NCBI GenBank assembly: GCA_964415525.1
Contig: CAYQAS010000016.1
Coordinates: forward strand, 1 to 49,710
Direction: 5' to 3'
Origin: CAZPUI01 sp964415525
Lineage (GTDB): Bacteria; Acidobacteriota; Holophagae; Holophagales; Holophagaceae
DNA: 49,710 nucleotides
Shown: piece by piece, positions 9,549-18,689 of the stretch
Position numbering within the stretch: the stretch's first letter is position 1
Layout of the letters: each line of letters opens with the position of its first letter
Notes under the pieces: generated by a model
Seen by the model: the letters and a program-made list of their open reading frames with translations, nothing else
Told to the model about the DNA's origin: nothing
Databases searched by the model: none
Translations under genes and position numbers: made by a program

Positions 9549-11621
9549 TTACTTCCCGTACCCCGCGTTCCGCACCAGATCCTCCGTCTTCCAGGGCGCC
9601 GCGCCACCGCCGAGCCACTGCTGGAACCACTCCAGGTGGGCGTTGTAGTAGACGGGCATGGACTTCAGGTCGTCCGGCCAGTGGTTGTCATTCTTGAAGA
9701 CGATCAGGCGGCTGGGGACTTTCTTGAGCTGCAAGTCGGTGAAGAACTGCAGGCTCTGGGTGTAGGGCACGCGGTAGTCGCGCTCCCCGGTGATGACCAA
9801 GCAGGGAGTCTTGTAGTTCGCCACGCGGGTGCTGGGGCTGCGCTGCTCGTAGGCCGCTGCGTTGTCCCAGGGGGTGCCGGGCACGTCGTTCTGGGGGAAC
9901 CACAGCTCCTCGGTGGCGCCGTGCATGGAACGCAGGTCATAGACGCCCATCATGGCCGCCAGGGTCTTGAAGGGCGTCTGCATGCCTTCGAGCCACATCA
10001 TGCAGTAACCGCCCCAGCTCCAGCCCATGGCGCCCATGCGGTTGGCGTCGACGTAGGGCAGCTTGCCCAGGGCTTCGCCCACCTTGAGGACATCCGTGAT
10101 GACCTTGCCGTCCCAGTCGCCGCTGATGCCGTCGGTGTAGGCCTGGCCGTAGCCCGTGGAGCCGTGGGGGTTGGGGAAGGCAACCACATAGCCCGCGCCG
10201 GGATAGACCTGCCAGTCGCCGCGGAAGCTGTCGCTCCACTGCATCTGGGGACCACCGTGGACGTTCATGATCAGCGGGTATTTCTTGGCGGGATCGAAGC
10301 CGTGGGGCTTCACGACGAAGACGTGGACGTCCTTGCCATTGGCGCCCTTCACCCACATGTCCTCCGCGGGGCGGAAGTCCACCTCCTTCGCCACGGCGTC
10401 GTTGAAACCGGTGAGCCGCTTGGTCGCCTTGGTGGCGACCTCGAAGCGGAAGACTTCCGTGGGCTCTCCTACGGTATTGGCGGTGTAGATCACGGCCTTC
10501 TGATCCGGTGTGATGGCGTACTCGCGGATCGTGCGGCCCTCCATCACGCGGGTCAGGGCGCCGGTCTTCACGTCCACCTTCACCAGCGGTGTGCGTCCCT
10601 TTTCTTGCACGGTCATATAGATGGCGCTGCTATCGGACGCCCACTCCGGATGTTCGATCCAGTTGTCGACACTTTCTGTCAACACACGGTGGGTCTTGGC
10701 CTGGCGGTCATAGACGGCCAGGCGGAAACGGTCGCTCTCGGCGCCGGGGCGCTTCTGCAGGCGGTAGGCGATGTAACGGCCGTCCGGGCTGTAGACGGGA
10801 TCGCCATCGAAGGCCGGATTGTCGGTGATCTTCTTGGGCGTGCGGTCGCCTTCCAGGCTGATGAGGAAGAGGTCCTGGTTGGTGCTGGTGGCGGGCACCT
10901 TGTCCACGTTGGTGGCGACGCAGAGCTCCTTGCCATCGGGGCTCACGTCATAGCCCTGGCCGTAGGCGGGATAGTCCAGCTTGCCGGAGGTGATCGCCTC
11001 AACCCCGCCGCTGAAGGTGGCCTTGAAGAGGTGCGTGAACTGGAAGTCCCGCCAACTGTCCCAGTGGCGCTCCAGGAGCCCGTCCGCGAGGTGGGCCTGC
11101 ACGCTGCCTTCGTCCATCTGCTTGGCCAGCTCCACGGTCTTGGCGCCATCCGCGCCCGCCTCGGGGAAGACGCTGGCGCTGAAGACCACCTGGTTCCCGC
11201 TCGGTAGCAGCTTGGGCGAACCCACACCGGGCTCGAAGCTCGTCACGCGCCTCGCCTCGCCGCCATTCGCGTCCAGGGCCCAGACCTGCATGCCCTTCTC
11301 GCGGCCGGACAGGAAGTGGATCGTGCGGCCGTCTTTGGACCAGAAAGGCGCGGACTCCGACTTGTCCGGCGTGAACGTCAGCTGTTTCTGGGCGCCGGTG
11401 GCGAGGTCCAGCAGGTAGACATCCGACTGGCGCTTGGCGGCCTTGAGGTCCTGGGTACCCACCTGGAAAAGGAGTTTCGTACCGTCGGGGCTCAAGGAGA
11501 GGCCGGAGATGCCCTTGAGGCGGTAGAGATCCGCGATGGTGACAGCGCGCTTCTCCTGGGCGGAAAGCACGGTCGCCACGGGCAGGGCGAGCAGCAGGGC
11601 AAGGGCAGGCAGACGGGACAC
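9549..11621 (-). CDS. S9-family prolyl oligopeptidase / dipeptidyl aminopeptidase
   Basis: This encodes 690 residues. The GTG start at 11621 is chosen because AGGAGG lies 4 nt upstream, within what would be coding sequence if the ATG at 11639 were used. A signal peptide (hydrophobic LPALALLLALPVATVLSAQ) indicates export. The N-terminal ~400 residues are WD40-like PD40 propeller blades (LSPDGTKLLF, YSPDGRYIAYRL). The C-terminal alpha/beta-hydrolase domain carries GWSWGG (Ser near 535), GERDYRVPY (Asp near 614) and NDNHWP (His near 647), a complete Ser-Asp-His triad. It likely trims peptides in the periplasm for nutrition. The gene stands alone with its own terminator and is divergent from the DUF4287 gene. 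Confidence 0.92.
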   Translation of the reverse strand: MSRLPALALLLALPVATVLSAQEKRAVTIADLYRLKGISGLSLSPDGTKLLFQVGTQDLKAAKRQSDVYLLDLATGAQKQLTFTPDKSESAPFWSKDGRTIHFLSGREKGMQVWALDANGGEARRVTSFEPGVGSPKLLPSGNQVVFSASVFPEAGADGAKTVELAKQMDEGSVQAHLADGLLERHWDSWRDFQFTHLFKATFSGGVEAITSGKLDYPAYGQGYDVSPDGKELCVATNVDKVPATSTNQDLFLISLEGDRTPKKITDNPAFDGDPVYSPDGRYIAYRLQKRPGAESDRFRLAVYDRQAKTHRVLTESVDNWIEHPEWASDSSAIYMTVQEKGRTPLVKVDVKTGALTRVMEGRTIREYAITPDQKAVIYTANTVGEPTEVFRFEVATKATKRLTGFNDAVAKEVDFRPAEDMWVKGANGKDVHVFVVKPHGFDPAKKYPLIMNVHGGPQMQWSDSFRGDWQVYPGAGYVVAFPNPHGSTGYGQAYTDGISGDWDGKVITDVLKVGEALGKLPYVDANRMGAMGWSWGGYCMMWLEGMQTPFKTLAAMMGVYDLRSMHGATEELWFPQNDVPGTPWDNAAAYEQRSPSTRVANYKTPCLVITGERDYRVPYTQSLQFFTDLQLKKVPSRLIVFKNDNHWPDDLKSMPVYYNAHLEWFQQWLGGGAAPWKTEDLVRNAGYGK

Positions 11622-11888
11622 GGGGCCTCCTAGGGACATTGGATTGTAGGCCGGTGATGGTTCTCCGAAACCGGATCGATGCTGCTCTCAGCCGCGAAGA
11701 GCGGGAGAGGTTCCGTCACGACCTGCGCGGACGCGAGTGTGGCCCCAAGGATTCTGAGGCCTGAACCAGACGAAGGGTCGATGGCGCCGAAGCGTGTGAC
11801 CAGCTCGTTCAATGTGGCTCCAGGAGTGCTTCAATCAGGGTATCTCGCCCTGCCCCAGCGGCATCTGAACCCACACAGGAGTGCCACC

Positions 11889-12443
11889 ATGGACGTGGAC
11901 AAGGCTATCGCCAAGCAGCTCGAGAACATCCAGACCCGCACGGGGAGGTCCTTGAAAGAACTGACGGCCCTGTTGCAGGCCTCCGGCCTCACCAAGCATG
12001 GCGAGCTGCGGGACCTGCTGAAGCGGGAGCTGGGCATGGGGCACGGCGATGCCAACATGCTGGTACTGCATGTGCTCAAGGCGGCCGAGCCCCAGCCCGC
12101 AGGCGCCGATCCGGTGGATGCGATCTATGCCGGGTCGAAGGCGGGGCTGAGACCCATCCACGACGCCCTGATGGCGCGGATCGCGGCCCTCGGGCCCTTC
12201 GACATCGCCCCCAAGAAGGGCTACCTCAGCCTCCGCCGCAAGAAGCAGTTCGCCATGGTCGGCCCCGCCACGAACACCCGCATCGAAGTGAGCCTGAGCG
12301 TGAAGGGACTGGAAGCCACCGAACGCCTCTTGGCGCTGCCGCCCGGAGGCATGTGCCCCTTCAAGGTGAAGCTCACCACGCCGGCGGAGGTCGATGACGA
12401 ACTGCTCGGCTGGATCCGCGAAGCGCACACGCAGGCGGAATAG
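11889..12443 (+). CDS. DUF4287/DUF5655 domain protein
   Basis: This is a 184-residue cytoplasmic protein. The ATG at 11889 has AGGAG 7 nt upstream. Residues 1-65 (KQLENIQTRTGRSLKELTALLQ..LTKHGELRDLLKRELGMGHGDANMLV) match the short helical DUF4287 domain. Residues ~80-180 (PIHDALMARIAALGPFDIAPKKGYLSLRRKKQFAMV) match DUF5655, a domain said to resemble nucleic-acid-processing folds, though its function is unproven. It sits 4 bp ahead of tag, so the two are almost certainly co-transcribed. A role alongside base-excision repair is a context-based guess. Confidence 0.82.
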   Translation: MDVDKAIAKQLENIQTRTGRSLKELTALLQASGLTKHGELRDLLKRELGMGHGDANMLVLHVLKAAEPQPAGADPVDAIYAGSKAGLRPIHDALMARIAALGPFDIAPKKGYLSLRRKKQFAMVGPATNTRIEVSLSVKGLEATERLLALPPGGMCPFKVKLTTPAEVDDELLGWIREAHTQAE

Positions 12444-12447
12444 CCCC

Positions 12448-13005
12448 ATGCCCTCCTACTGCGAATACGTGCGCACCAGCGGCGCCCCCTTGCACACCGC
12501 CTACCACGACACCCAGTACGGCTTTCCGTTGCGGAACGACGAGGCCCTCTTCGGGCGGCTGATCCTGGAGATCAATCAGGCCGGCCTGAGTTGGACGACC
12601 ATCCTGAGAAAGCAGAACGCCTTCCACCGCGCCTACGACGGGTTCGACATCGCCACCATCGCGGCCTACGACGATGCAGCGCGTGCTCGGTTGCTGTCGG
12701 ACGCAGGGATCATCCGCAACCGCCTCAAGGTGGATGCCGCCATCCACAACGCGAACATCATCCTGCGCCTACAGGCGTCCCATGGCTCCTTCCAGGATTG
12801 GCTGGATGCCCACCACCCGCTGGACCGCGAAGCCTGGACGAAGCTCTTCAAGCGCACCTTCCGCTTCACCGGGGGCGAGATCGTGAACGAGTTTCTGATG
12901 AGCACCGGCTATTTGCCCGGCGCCCACGACAGCGCCTGCCCCATTCACGCGCGAATCCTGGCGGAGGGACCGGCCTGGGCACAGGGGCCGCAGCCTCAGC
13001 CCTGA
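12448..13005 (+). CDS. tag: DNA-3-methyladenine glycosylase I
   Basis: This 185-residue enzyme excises 3-methyladenine from alkylated DNA as the first step of base-excision repair. The order C(EY)..YHDTQYGFP..INQAGLSWTTIL..DAGIIRNRLKV..GAHDSACPIH follows the E. coli Tag family. Cys5, the early His, and the late His and Cys form the zinc site, and the Glu/Trp segment forms the base pocket. Length is as expected for the family. It follows the DUF4287/DUF5655 gene by 4 bp without a strong ribosome-binding site, suggesting translational coupling. Its last 10 bp overlap the end of the convergent glutaredoxin-like gene. Confidence 0.93.
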   Translation: MPSYCEYVRTSGAPLHTAYHDTQYGFPLRNDEALFGRLILEINQAGLSWTTILRKQNAFHRAYDGFDIATIAAYDDAARARLLSDAGIIRNRLKVDAAIHNANIILRLQASHGSFQDWLDAHHPLDREAWTKLFKRTFRFTGGEIVNEFLMSTGYLPGAHDSACPIHARILAEGPAWAQGPQPQP

Positions 13006-13292
13006 GCCGCCGTCCGGAGTTCCTGAACGAGCAGGGCGGGATCGAAGCGGGTGGGCAGCTCCCGGTGATAGCCACGTACCCAGGCCTTGCCATTGACCAG
13101 GATAAAGGGAATGGCCCGCTTGCCGGTTTCCCGTTCCAGTCTCTCCGCTGCCTCCGGCACCGACTCCAGGTCCACCTTGGCGTGGGGCACCTGATGCTGC
13201 GCCAGCCAACGCTCCAGCCGCGTGCAGTCGGGGCACCAGGCGGCGCTGTACACCTGGAGGTCGAGGCCCTGCAGTTCGGTTCGGATATCCAT
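12996..13292 (-). CDS. Glutaredoxin-like thiol protein
   Basis: This encodes 98 residues. The ATG at 13292 has GGGAG 5 nt upstream; longer upstream frames lack a site and are compositionally non-coding. LQVYSAAWCPDCTRLERWL places a CPDC redox centre after the first strand. KRAIPFILVNG holds the cis-proline typical of thioredoxin folds. The CxxC glutaredoxin/NrdH-like architecture fits disulfide reduction in the cytoplasm. The substrate is unknown. The gene is convergent with tag, overlapping it by 10 bp, and I see no terminator between them. Confidence 0.87.
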   Translation of the reverse strand: MDIRTELQGLDLQVYSAAWCPDCTRLERWLAQHQVPHAKVDLESVPEAAERLERETGKRAIPFILVNGKAWVRGYHRELPTRFDPALLVQELRTAAQG

Positions 13293-13671
13293 GGTGTCTC
13301 CCAGCGACAGGCCGGATCGGCCGCTCCCCTTAGGATGCCTTGGGATCCCGATCCGCATGTGGCGGCGTCTCCACCTGCGATCCGTGAGGCTCCGGGGCGT
13401 GCCGTCGCCCACCGTGTGGCCAGCGGACCTTCGGAAACCGGACAAGGGAGGAAGAACCGCCTTCGCAGCGTGGGTGCCCATCTGGGATGCCTGGTTGAGG
13501 CACCCCAGAAAGCCACCGACCGGAGGCACATGGCCGATCTCGCATTCAGGAAAAAATCATGCAACTCGCGATCAGTCGTGAATTTGGGCATGGGTCGAAT
13601 CCGCTATCCTGTTCAGTCACCCGTCCATGACATTCCGTCCTATCAAGCCCGAGCCCCCCAGGAGGCTGGCC
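13293..13671. other. Divergent intergenic region
   Basis: This 379-bp stretch separates the glutaredoxin-like gene from the Sel1 gene. Both strands can be read for 100 or more codons, but the frames lack ribosome-binding sites and have Arg/Pro-rich composition. Positions ~13548-13620 are more AT-rich and most likely hold promoters. TATCCT near 13605 is a candidate -10 for the plus-strand gene. No repeat or stem-loop stands out. Confidence 0.4.
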
Positions 13672-14940
13672 ATGACTCATGCATCCGACCCTCAGCCCCG
13701 CCGTCCGAAGTCCAGCATCTTCGATCTGACGTTGCCGGGCACGGCCCCGCACCCTTCGCCAAAGGGCTTCTTCGGGCGCTGGTCCCACGCCGAGGAGGAG
13801 GCCCCGACAGAGCCGCCAGCCCCCGAACCGCGCATGTACCGGGCACCCCACACCGCGGTGGCGGAACCCGATGCCCCCACCTTGCCGGCTTCGGTACTGG
13901 AACGCACGCTGCAGGCGGCCCTGATCGACCTCGAGCCCGATGCGGACGATGACCGCTTCGAGATCACCGATCCCGGCATCGCGTTTGCGGCCTCCGCCTC
14001 GACCCAGCTGATTCCCCAACAGGCTCCCATTCGGGAGGAATCCGCGCATCCAAGTGCATCCAACCCACGCCCCCTGGACACCCAACGCATCCAGATCATC
14101 CAGCCTGCACTAGGGGCTCCGGCCATCTGGACCCCTGAGACCGAGGACACGCGACCGGGCACCGAGGTGCCGTTGCCCTTAGCCACCCAGGCGTTTCCGC
14201 TCCAGGGCATCACCGCGATCGAGCCCATGCCTCAGGATGCCGACCCCTTCGAGGGCAGCACCGCCGAAGCGGATCCGATGGAAGCCACGCTGCTGTTGTC
14301 ACCGGCGCAGATTCCCACTGTTCCCGAAGAGGCGTACGAGGTCACAGATCCCTGCACCCCGCTGCCGAGCCCCGCCAGTGCCGCCCAGCCTCAGGAAGCC
14401 CCCGCGGCCATGAGCACGGTGACCCTGGAGGTGGGCACCGGTCATGCCACCCCCGTGGTGGACGAGGATCCCTTCGACGATTGCACCGCGGCGGAGTGGA
14501 ATCCCAAGTGGAACAGCATTCCCGGCGTGCTGAGCCCCCTGCCCCGACCCGCAGTGCCCGCTCCGATTCCGGCGCCTGAGCCCGTCAGCGTCCAGCCCTT
14601 CCCCATGAAGCGCCTGCTGCCCTGGGCGGGCGGCACGGCGGCCATCCTCGCCACAGCGGTGTGGCTGCTCCTTCCGACGGCTCCGACGCCAGTAGCACCC
14701 GCTCCGCTTCCCGAAACCCTGCGCCCCTACCTCAGCAAGGCAGAGGCAGGGGACGTGGCGTCCATGCGGCTGCTGGGGTTGCGGCTGGCCTACGGCGTGG
14801 ATGCCCCCATGAACCGCGAAGCAGGCGTGCGCTGGCTCACAAGGGCCGCCCAGGCGGGCAGTCCCGCCGCCGCCCAGGAGCTTCGCGCCCTGGGTGTGGC
14901 GGTGACCCCCAAGATCGCTACACGGGCTGGAACCCGCTGA
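13672..14940 (+). CDS. Membrane protein with disordered N-terminus and Sel1 repeats
   Basis: This encodes 422 residues. The ATG at 13672 has AGGAGG 6 nt upstream, favouring it over the ATG at 13627. Residues 1-~310 are Pro/Glu/Asp/Thr-rich and low in hydrophobic residues, with recurring acidic DPFDDCTA- and DPFEGSTA-like patches, so probably cytoplasmic and disordered. A single transmembrane helix follows (~312-333, LLPWAGGTAAILATAVWLLLP). The last ~65 residues carry about two Sel1-like repeats (AEAGDVASMRLLGLRLAYG, then ALRWLTRAAQAG-like). The topology resembles FimV or SPOR-like scaffold proteins with a periplasmic interaction domain. The partner is unknown. Confidence 0.75.
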   Translation: MTHASDPQPRRPKSSIFDLTLPGTAPHPSPKGFFGRWSHAEEEAPTEPPAPEPRMYRAPHTAVAEPDAPTLPASVLERTLQAALIDLEPDADDDRFEITDPGIAFAASASTQLIPQQAPIREESAHPSASNPRPLDTQRIQIIQPALGAPAIWTPETEDTRPGTEVPLPLATQAFPLQGITAIEPMPQDADPFEGSTAEADPMEATLLLSPAQIPTVPEEAYEVTDPCTPLPSPASAAQPQEAPAAMSTVTLEVGTGHATPVVDEDPFDDCTAAEWNPKWNSIPGVLSPLPRPAVPAPIPAPEPVSVQPFPMKRLLPWAGGTAAILATAVWLLLPTAPTPVAPAPLPETLRPYLSKAEAGDVASMRLLGLRLAYGVDAPMNREAGVRWLTRAAQAGSPAAAQELRALGVAVTPKIATRAGTR

Positions 14941-14971
14941 AGACATCACCTACGAGGATGACCGGCTCGAA

Positions 14972-17680
14972 TCAGAAGCGCGTGGTGAACCAGGCGTCTT
15001 CCAGCAATCGACTCGTGGTGCTCATAACCTGGCCGTCGACCTTCAGGATGAAGGTGTATTCGCCAGGTTCCACGGGCGTCGTGCCGCCAAAGGTGGGAAG
15101 CCGATTGCTCGAGTCCTGCCGGTTGCGGCGCGGCTCATCTTCCTTCTTCGCCTCGGACTTCGGCAGCACTTCCGGAGGCGTGGCCCGCAGGTTCCAAAGC
15201 ACCCGCTGGAGGCCGGCCTCCCCGGGCGCCTTCATCTCCGCCAGGAGCCGACCCGACTTGAGCACCTGCACCATCACCTCGCCCTTGGCCTTCTCCTTGA
15301 GTAGGTAGTTCACCACCATGCCCACCGGTTCACTGGGCTGGAAGAGGCGCGTGTTGACGCTGGAGGTGACCCGTTCGAGGCCGCGCACCCACTTCACCTT
15401 GGGCTCCACCGCAAAGAGGTGCGCGGGCTTCGCCAGGACTTCCGGCGTCAGCTCCTGGAGCGGGCTGATGTCGGTGATGTAGACCCCGTGGCCATGGGTG
15501 CCGAGGATGAGGTCGGCCTCCCGTGGATGGATCTGCAGGTCATAGACCGGCGTCGTGGGCAGGTTGTTCTTCAGCTCCGTCCAGACCTTGCCGCCATCGA
15601 GGGTCACAAAGAGGCCGAAATCCGCGCCGACAAAGAGGAGGTTCGGATTCTTCGGATCCTCGCGGATCACGTTCACGGCCTTGTTCGGCAGGTTTCCGGT
15701 GATGGCGGTCCAGGTCGCGCCGAAGTCTGTGGTTTTGTATACGAAAGGACGGAAGTCGTCGCTGCGGTAGCCCGTCAGGCTCAGGTAGGCCGTGCCCGGC
15801 GCGTGGTGCGAGGCGCTCAGGCCGCTCACCCAGTGGCCGGGGTGGTTCGGGATCGCCGCATTGACCTGCTTCCAATCCTTGCCGCCATCGCGGGTCACCC
15901 ACACATTGCCGTCGTCCGTGCCCGCCCACAGGACGTCCTTATGCAGCGGCGACTCGCTCAGCGCCGTGATGGTGCAGTAGTTGATGTTGCCGTCCCCGCC
16001 CTTCCCGGTCGTGAGTTTGGAAGGATCATTCGTGGACAAGTCCGGACTGATGGCCGTCCAGCCCTCACCCCGGAAGGACTTCAGCACCCTCTGGGCCGCG
16101 TGGTAGACCACGTTCGGGTCAAAGGCGGACACCACGATGGGCGTGCGCCAGTTGAAGCGCAGATCCTTGTCTCGGGCTTGGACATACTTCGACTCGCCTG
16201 TGAGCAGGTCCACGCGGGCGATGGCGCCCATCTGGCTCTCGGTGTAGAGCGTGCGGCCCGAGGCATCCACCGCATTGAACATGCCGTCACCGCCGCCCAC
16301 GCCCTGCCAGGCCTCGAAGGACATGGGTCGCCCATCACGCCCGGTGCTGGGCCCGCGCATACTTCCGTTGTCCTGGAGCCCGACATAGACGTTGTAGGGC
16401 TGGGCCATGTCATGGCTCACCGTGTAGCACTGGGCGAGGTTCAGCTCATCCGGGTGATGCCAGGCCTTGCCGCCATCGAAGGTCACACCCATGCCGTGGT
16501 CGTAGCCCAGGATCATGTGCTTCGAATCCGCAGGGTCGATCCACAGGGCGTGGTTGTCGCCGCCAAAGTCGAAGGCGCTCGCCCAAGTCTTGCCACCGTC
16601 CTTGGACTCCAGCACGCCCACGCTCAGGACGTAGACGTGGTTCGCGTCGCTGGGATCCACGCGGATGTCCATGTAGTAGTAGCCGGGGCCGCCGCCGATG
16701 GGCTTCTTGTCCGGGCTCACCTTCTTCCAGGTCTCACCGGCGTCGTCACTGCGGTAGACCTCCTCGCCGATCATGCCTTCCGAGGCCTTACCCGCCCGCA
16801 GCTCCGCCAGCCGGTCGGCGTCGCTCATGCCGGGCTTGTTGGCGTTCTCCACGTTCGCGTAGAGGATCTTCGAATCCTTCAGAAAGACATCCAGGCCGAT
16901 GCGGCCCAGCATGCCCCCTGGCAGCCCCATTGAAAGTTGCTTCCAGGTCTTGCCCGCGTCGGTCGACTTCCAGATGCCGCTCTTGGGCCCGCCCAGGTTG
17001 AAGGTCCAGGGCTTGCGTTCGCGGTCGTAGCTGGTGGCGTAGAGCACGTCGGGATTCACGGGATCCATCACGAGATCCGCGGCGCCGATGGCCTTCTCGC
17101 CATCCCACACGTCCAGGCTCTTCATCCAGGTCTTGCCGCCGTCTGTGCTCTTGAAGACGCCGCGCTCGGCGTTCTCCGTGTACTGGTGGCCCAGAGCCGC
17201 GACATAGACCACATCGGGGTTCGTGGGATGCACGACGATGCGGCCGATGTGGTGGCTGTCCTTCAGCCCCACGTTCCGCCAGGTCTTGCCGGCGTCATCC
17301 GAACGGTAGATGCCGTCGCCGTGGTACATGCTGCGGCTCATGTTGGCCTCACCCGTGCCCACATAGAGCACCTTGGGATCGCTGGGCGCCACGGCGATAT
17401 CGCCGATGCTGACCACAGCGCTCGGCTCGAAAATCGTGGACCAGGACTGCCCGTGGTTCACGCTCTTCAGCAGCCCCCCCGACGCGGTGGCAGCGTAGAT
17501 CGTGCCCGGCTCCTGAATGGGCACCGCCACATCCGTGAAGCGCCCGCTCTGGCGCGTGGGACCGATGTTGCGGAAGGTCAGCGCCTTGGAGATTTCGGGC
17601 TTCAGCGCCTCTGCCGAGAGACAGGCGCCCCCCAGCAGACCGAGGACAAGGGCAGTGCAGACAGGCAGCGTGCGGCGCAT
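14972..17680 (-). CDS. Sortilin/BNR-repeat beta-propeller exported protein
   Basis: This encodes 902 residues. The ATG at 17680 has GGAGG 4 nt upstream and opens a signal peptide (MRRTLPVCTALVLGLLGGACLSA). The body is built of repeated Asp-box/BNR units: SDDAGKTWR, STDGGKTWMK, STDAGKTWKQ, SKDGGKTWAS, TRDGGKDWKQ, TLDGGKVWTE. These are the marks of VPS10/sortilin and photosystem-stability-factor-like propellers, here probably two stacked propellers. The C-terminal ~150 residues are a separate beta-rich domain (GEVMVQVLKSGRLL..PGEYTFILKVDG). Such proteins are often labelled glycosyl hydrolase, but no catalytic residues support that. It is convergent with the Sel1 gene, 31 bp apart, with no obvious terminator. 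Confidence 0.85.
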   Translation of the reverse strand: MRRTLPVCTALVLGLLGGACLSAEALKPEISKALTFRNIGPTRQSGRFTDVAVPIQEPGTIYAATASGGLLKSVNHGQSWSTIFEPSAVVSIGDIAVAPSDPKVLYVGTGEANMSRSMYHGDGIYRSDDAGKTWRNVGLKDSHHIGRIVVHPTNPDVVYVAALGHQYTENAERGVFKSTDGGKTWMKSLDVWDGEKAIGAADLVMDPVNPDVLYATSYDRERKPWTFNLGGPKSGIWKSTDAGKTWKQLSMGLPGGMLGRIGLDVFLKDSKILYANVENANKPGMSDADRLAELRAGKASEGMIGEEVYRSDDAGETWKKVSPDKKPIGGGPGYYYMDIRVDPSDANHVYVLSVGVLESKDGGKTWASAFDFGGDNHALWIDPADSKHMILGYDHGMGVTFDGGKAWHHPDELNLAQCYTVSHDMAQPYNVYVGLQDNGSMRGPSTGRDGRPMSFEAWQGVGGGDGMFNAVDASGRTLYTESQMGAIARVDLLTGESKYVQARDKDLRFNWRTPIVVSAFDPNVVYHAAQRVLKSFRGEGWTAISPDLSTNDPSKLTTGKGGDGNINYCTITALSESPLHKDVLWAGTDDGNVWVTRDGGKDWKQVNAAIPNHPGHWVSGLSASHHAPGTAYLSLTGYRSDDFRPFVYKTTDFGATWTAITGNLPNKAVNVIREDPKNPNLLFVGADFGLFVTLDGGKVWTELKNNLPTTPVYDLQIHPREADLILGTHGHGVYITDISPLQELTPEVLAKPAHLFAVEPKVKWVRGLERVTSSVNTRLFQPSEPVGMVVNYLLKEKAKGEVMVQVLKSGRLLAEMKAPGEAGLQRVLWNLRATPPEVLPKSEAKKEDEPRRNRQDSSNRLPTFGGTTPVEPGEYTFILKVDGQVMSTTSRLLEDAWFTTRF

Positions 17681-17891
17681 GGGACCTCCAAGGTCTCGTC
17701 TTACGAGGCATTGGCCTTCATTCTGGGACTCCCGCCAGAGGCTGTCGAGAGCCGGATCCACCGCCCTTCACGCGTTCCACGGCACGGCTGTACGGGGAAA
17801 GGCCGTGAGCGGAAGCATCAAGGTGTCCCCTGTCGCCGTCCCGCGCACCCCATTCAGCAGCACCTTTCCAGCTCCATCCACCGAAGCCCCA

Positions 17892-18626
17892 TCAGGCCCC
17901 CAGCAGTCCCTTCAGCACCGGAGTCGCCGTGCGGCTGACATCCAACTCCTGTCCACCCGCCACACGCACGCTGACACGTCGGCCCCAAATGGGCCGCATG
18001 GCCTGGACGGCACCGGGGCGCAGCAGCAGATGCCGCTGGATGCGCAGGATGGTTTCGCCGGGGAAGGCCGCCTCCACTTCCGCCAGGCTCGTCCAGGTGG
18101 TGCGGTAGCGTTCGGCCTGCACCCAGGCCCAGACCACCTCGTCATCCAGCTCAAAATGGCTGACGCGCTTCAGTTCCAGGAACACCATGCCTTCCCCCGC
18201 CTTGGCGGGAAAGCGCGCCGGTGTCGCGACCGGCTTTGGCGCGAGGGGCTGAGCCGGTTCGACAGCGCCTGTCTTACGCCGTTCGAGGCGATGGAGCGTG
18301 CGGGCCAGCCGGTCCGCGGTAACGGGCTTCAGGAGGTAATCCACCGCCGCGTGTTCGAAAGCGGTGAGGCTGTGCTGGGCATAGGCCGTCACCATCACCG
18401 CCGGGATGGCCTCGTCCAGCTCCGCCAGCAGCTCCAACCCGCTCGGCCCAGGCATCTGGATGTCCAGAAAGAGCGCATCCGCTCGACCTCCCCCACGAAA
18501 CCATTCCAGAACCGACGTGCCGTTCTCGAAGACCGCCTCGATCTCGCAGCCGGCTTCCCGCAGCAGGCGTTCGAGCCGCTCCCGGGGCAGCGGCTCATCA
18601 TCGGCAAGGGCGACACGCAAAGGCAT
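17892..18626 (-). CDS. LytTR-family response regulator
   Basis: This 244-residue DNA-binding regulator has an N-terminal receiver domain: ALADDEPLPRERLERLL has the acidic pair, DALFLDIQMPGPSG the phospho-accepting Asp, and VDYLLKPV the conserved Lys. It ends in a LytTR domain (about 140-240: LELKRVSHFELDDEVVWAW, ILRIQRHLLLRPGAV). The ATG at 18626 has only a weak upstream site. A 6-bp inverted repeat ATGGTT/AACCAT lies just before it. It is 63 bp downstream of the cognate sensor kinase and presumably co-transcribed. LytTR regulators typically control surface, peptidase or quorum functions. The target here may be the adjacent amidohydrolase operon, which is speculative. Confidence 0.93.
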   Translation of the reverse strand: MPLRVALADDEPLPRERLERLLREAGCEIEAVFENGTSVLEWFRGGGRADALFLDIQMPGPSGLELLAELDEAIPAVMVTAYAQHSLTAFEHAAVDYLLKPVTADRLARTLHRLERRKTGAVEPAQPLAPKPVATPARFPAKAGEGMVFLELKRVSHFELDDEVVWAWVQAERYRTTWTSLAEVEAAFPGETILRIQRHLLLRPGAVQAMRPIWGRRVSVRVAGGQELDVSRTATPVLKGLLGA

Positions 18627-18689
18627 GGCTTCAGGATGGTTCAAACCATGTCGAGGCGTCCAGGCCGGCACCGCTGCAGACTCCAGGCC

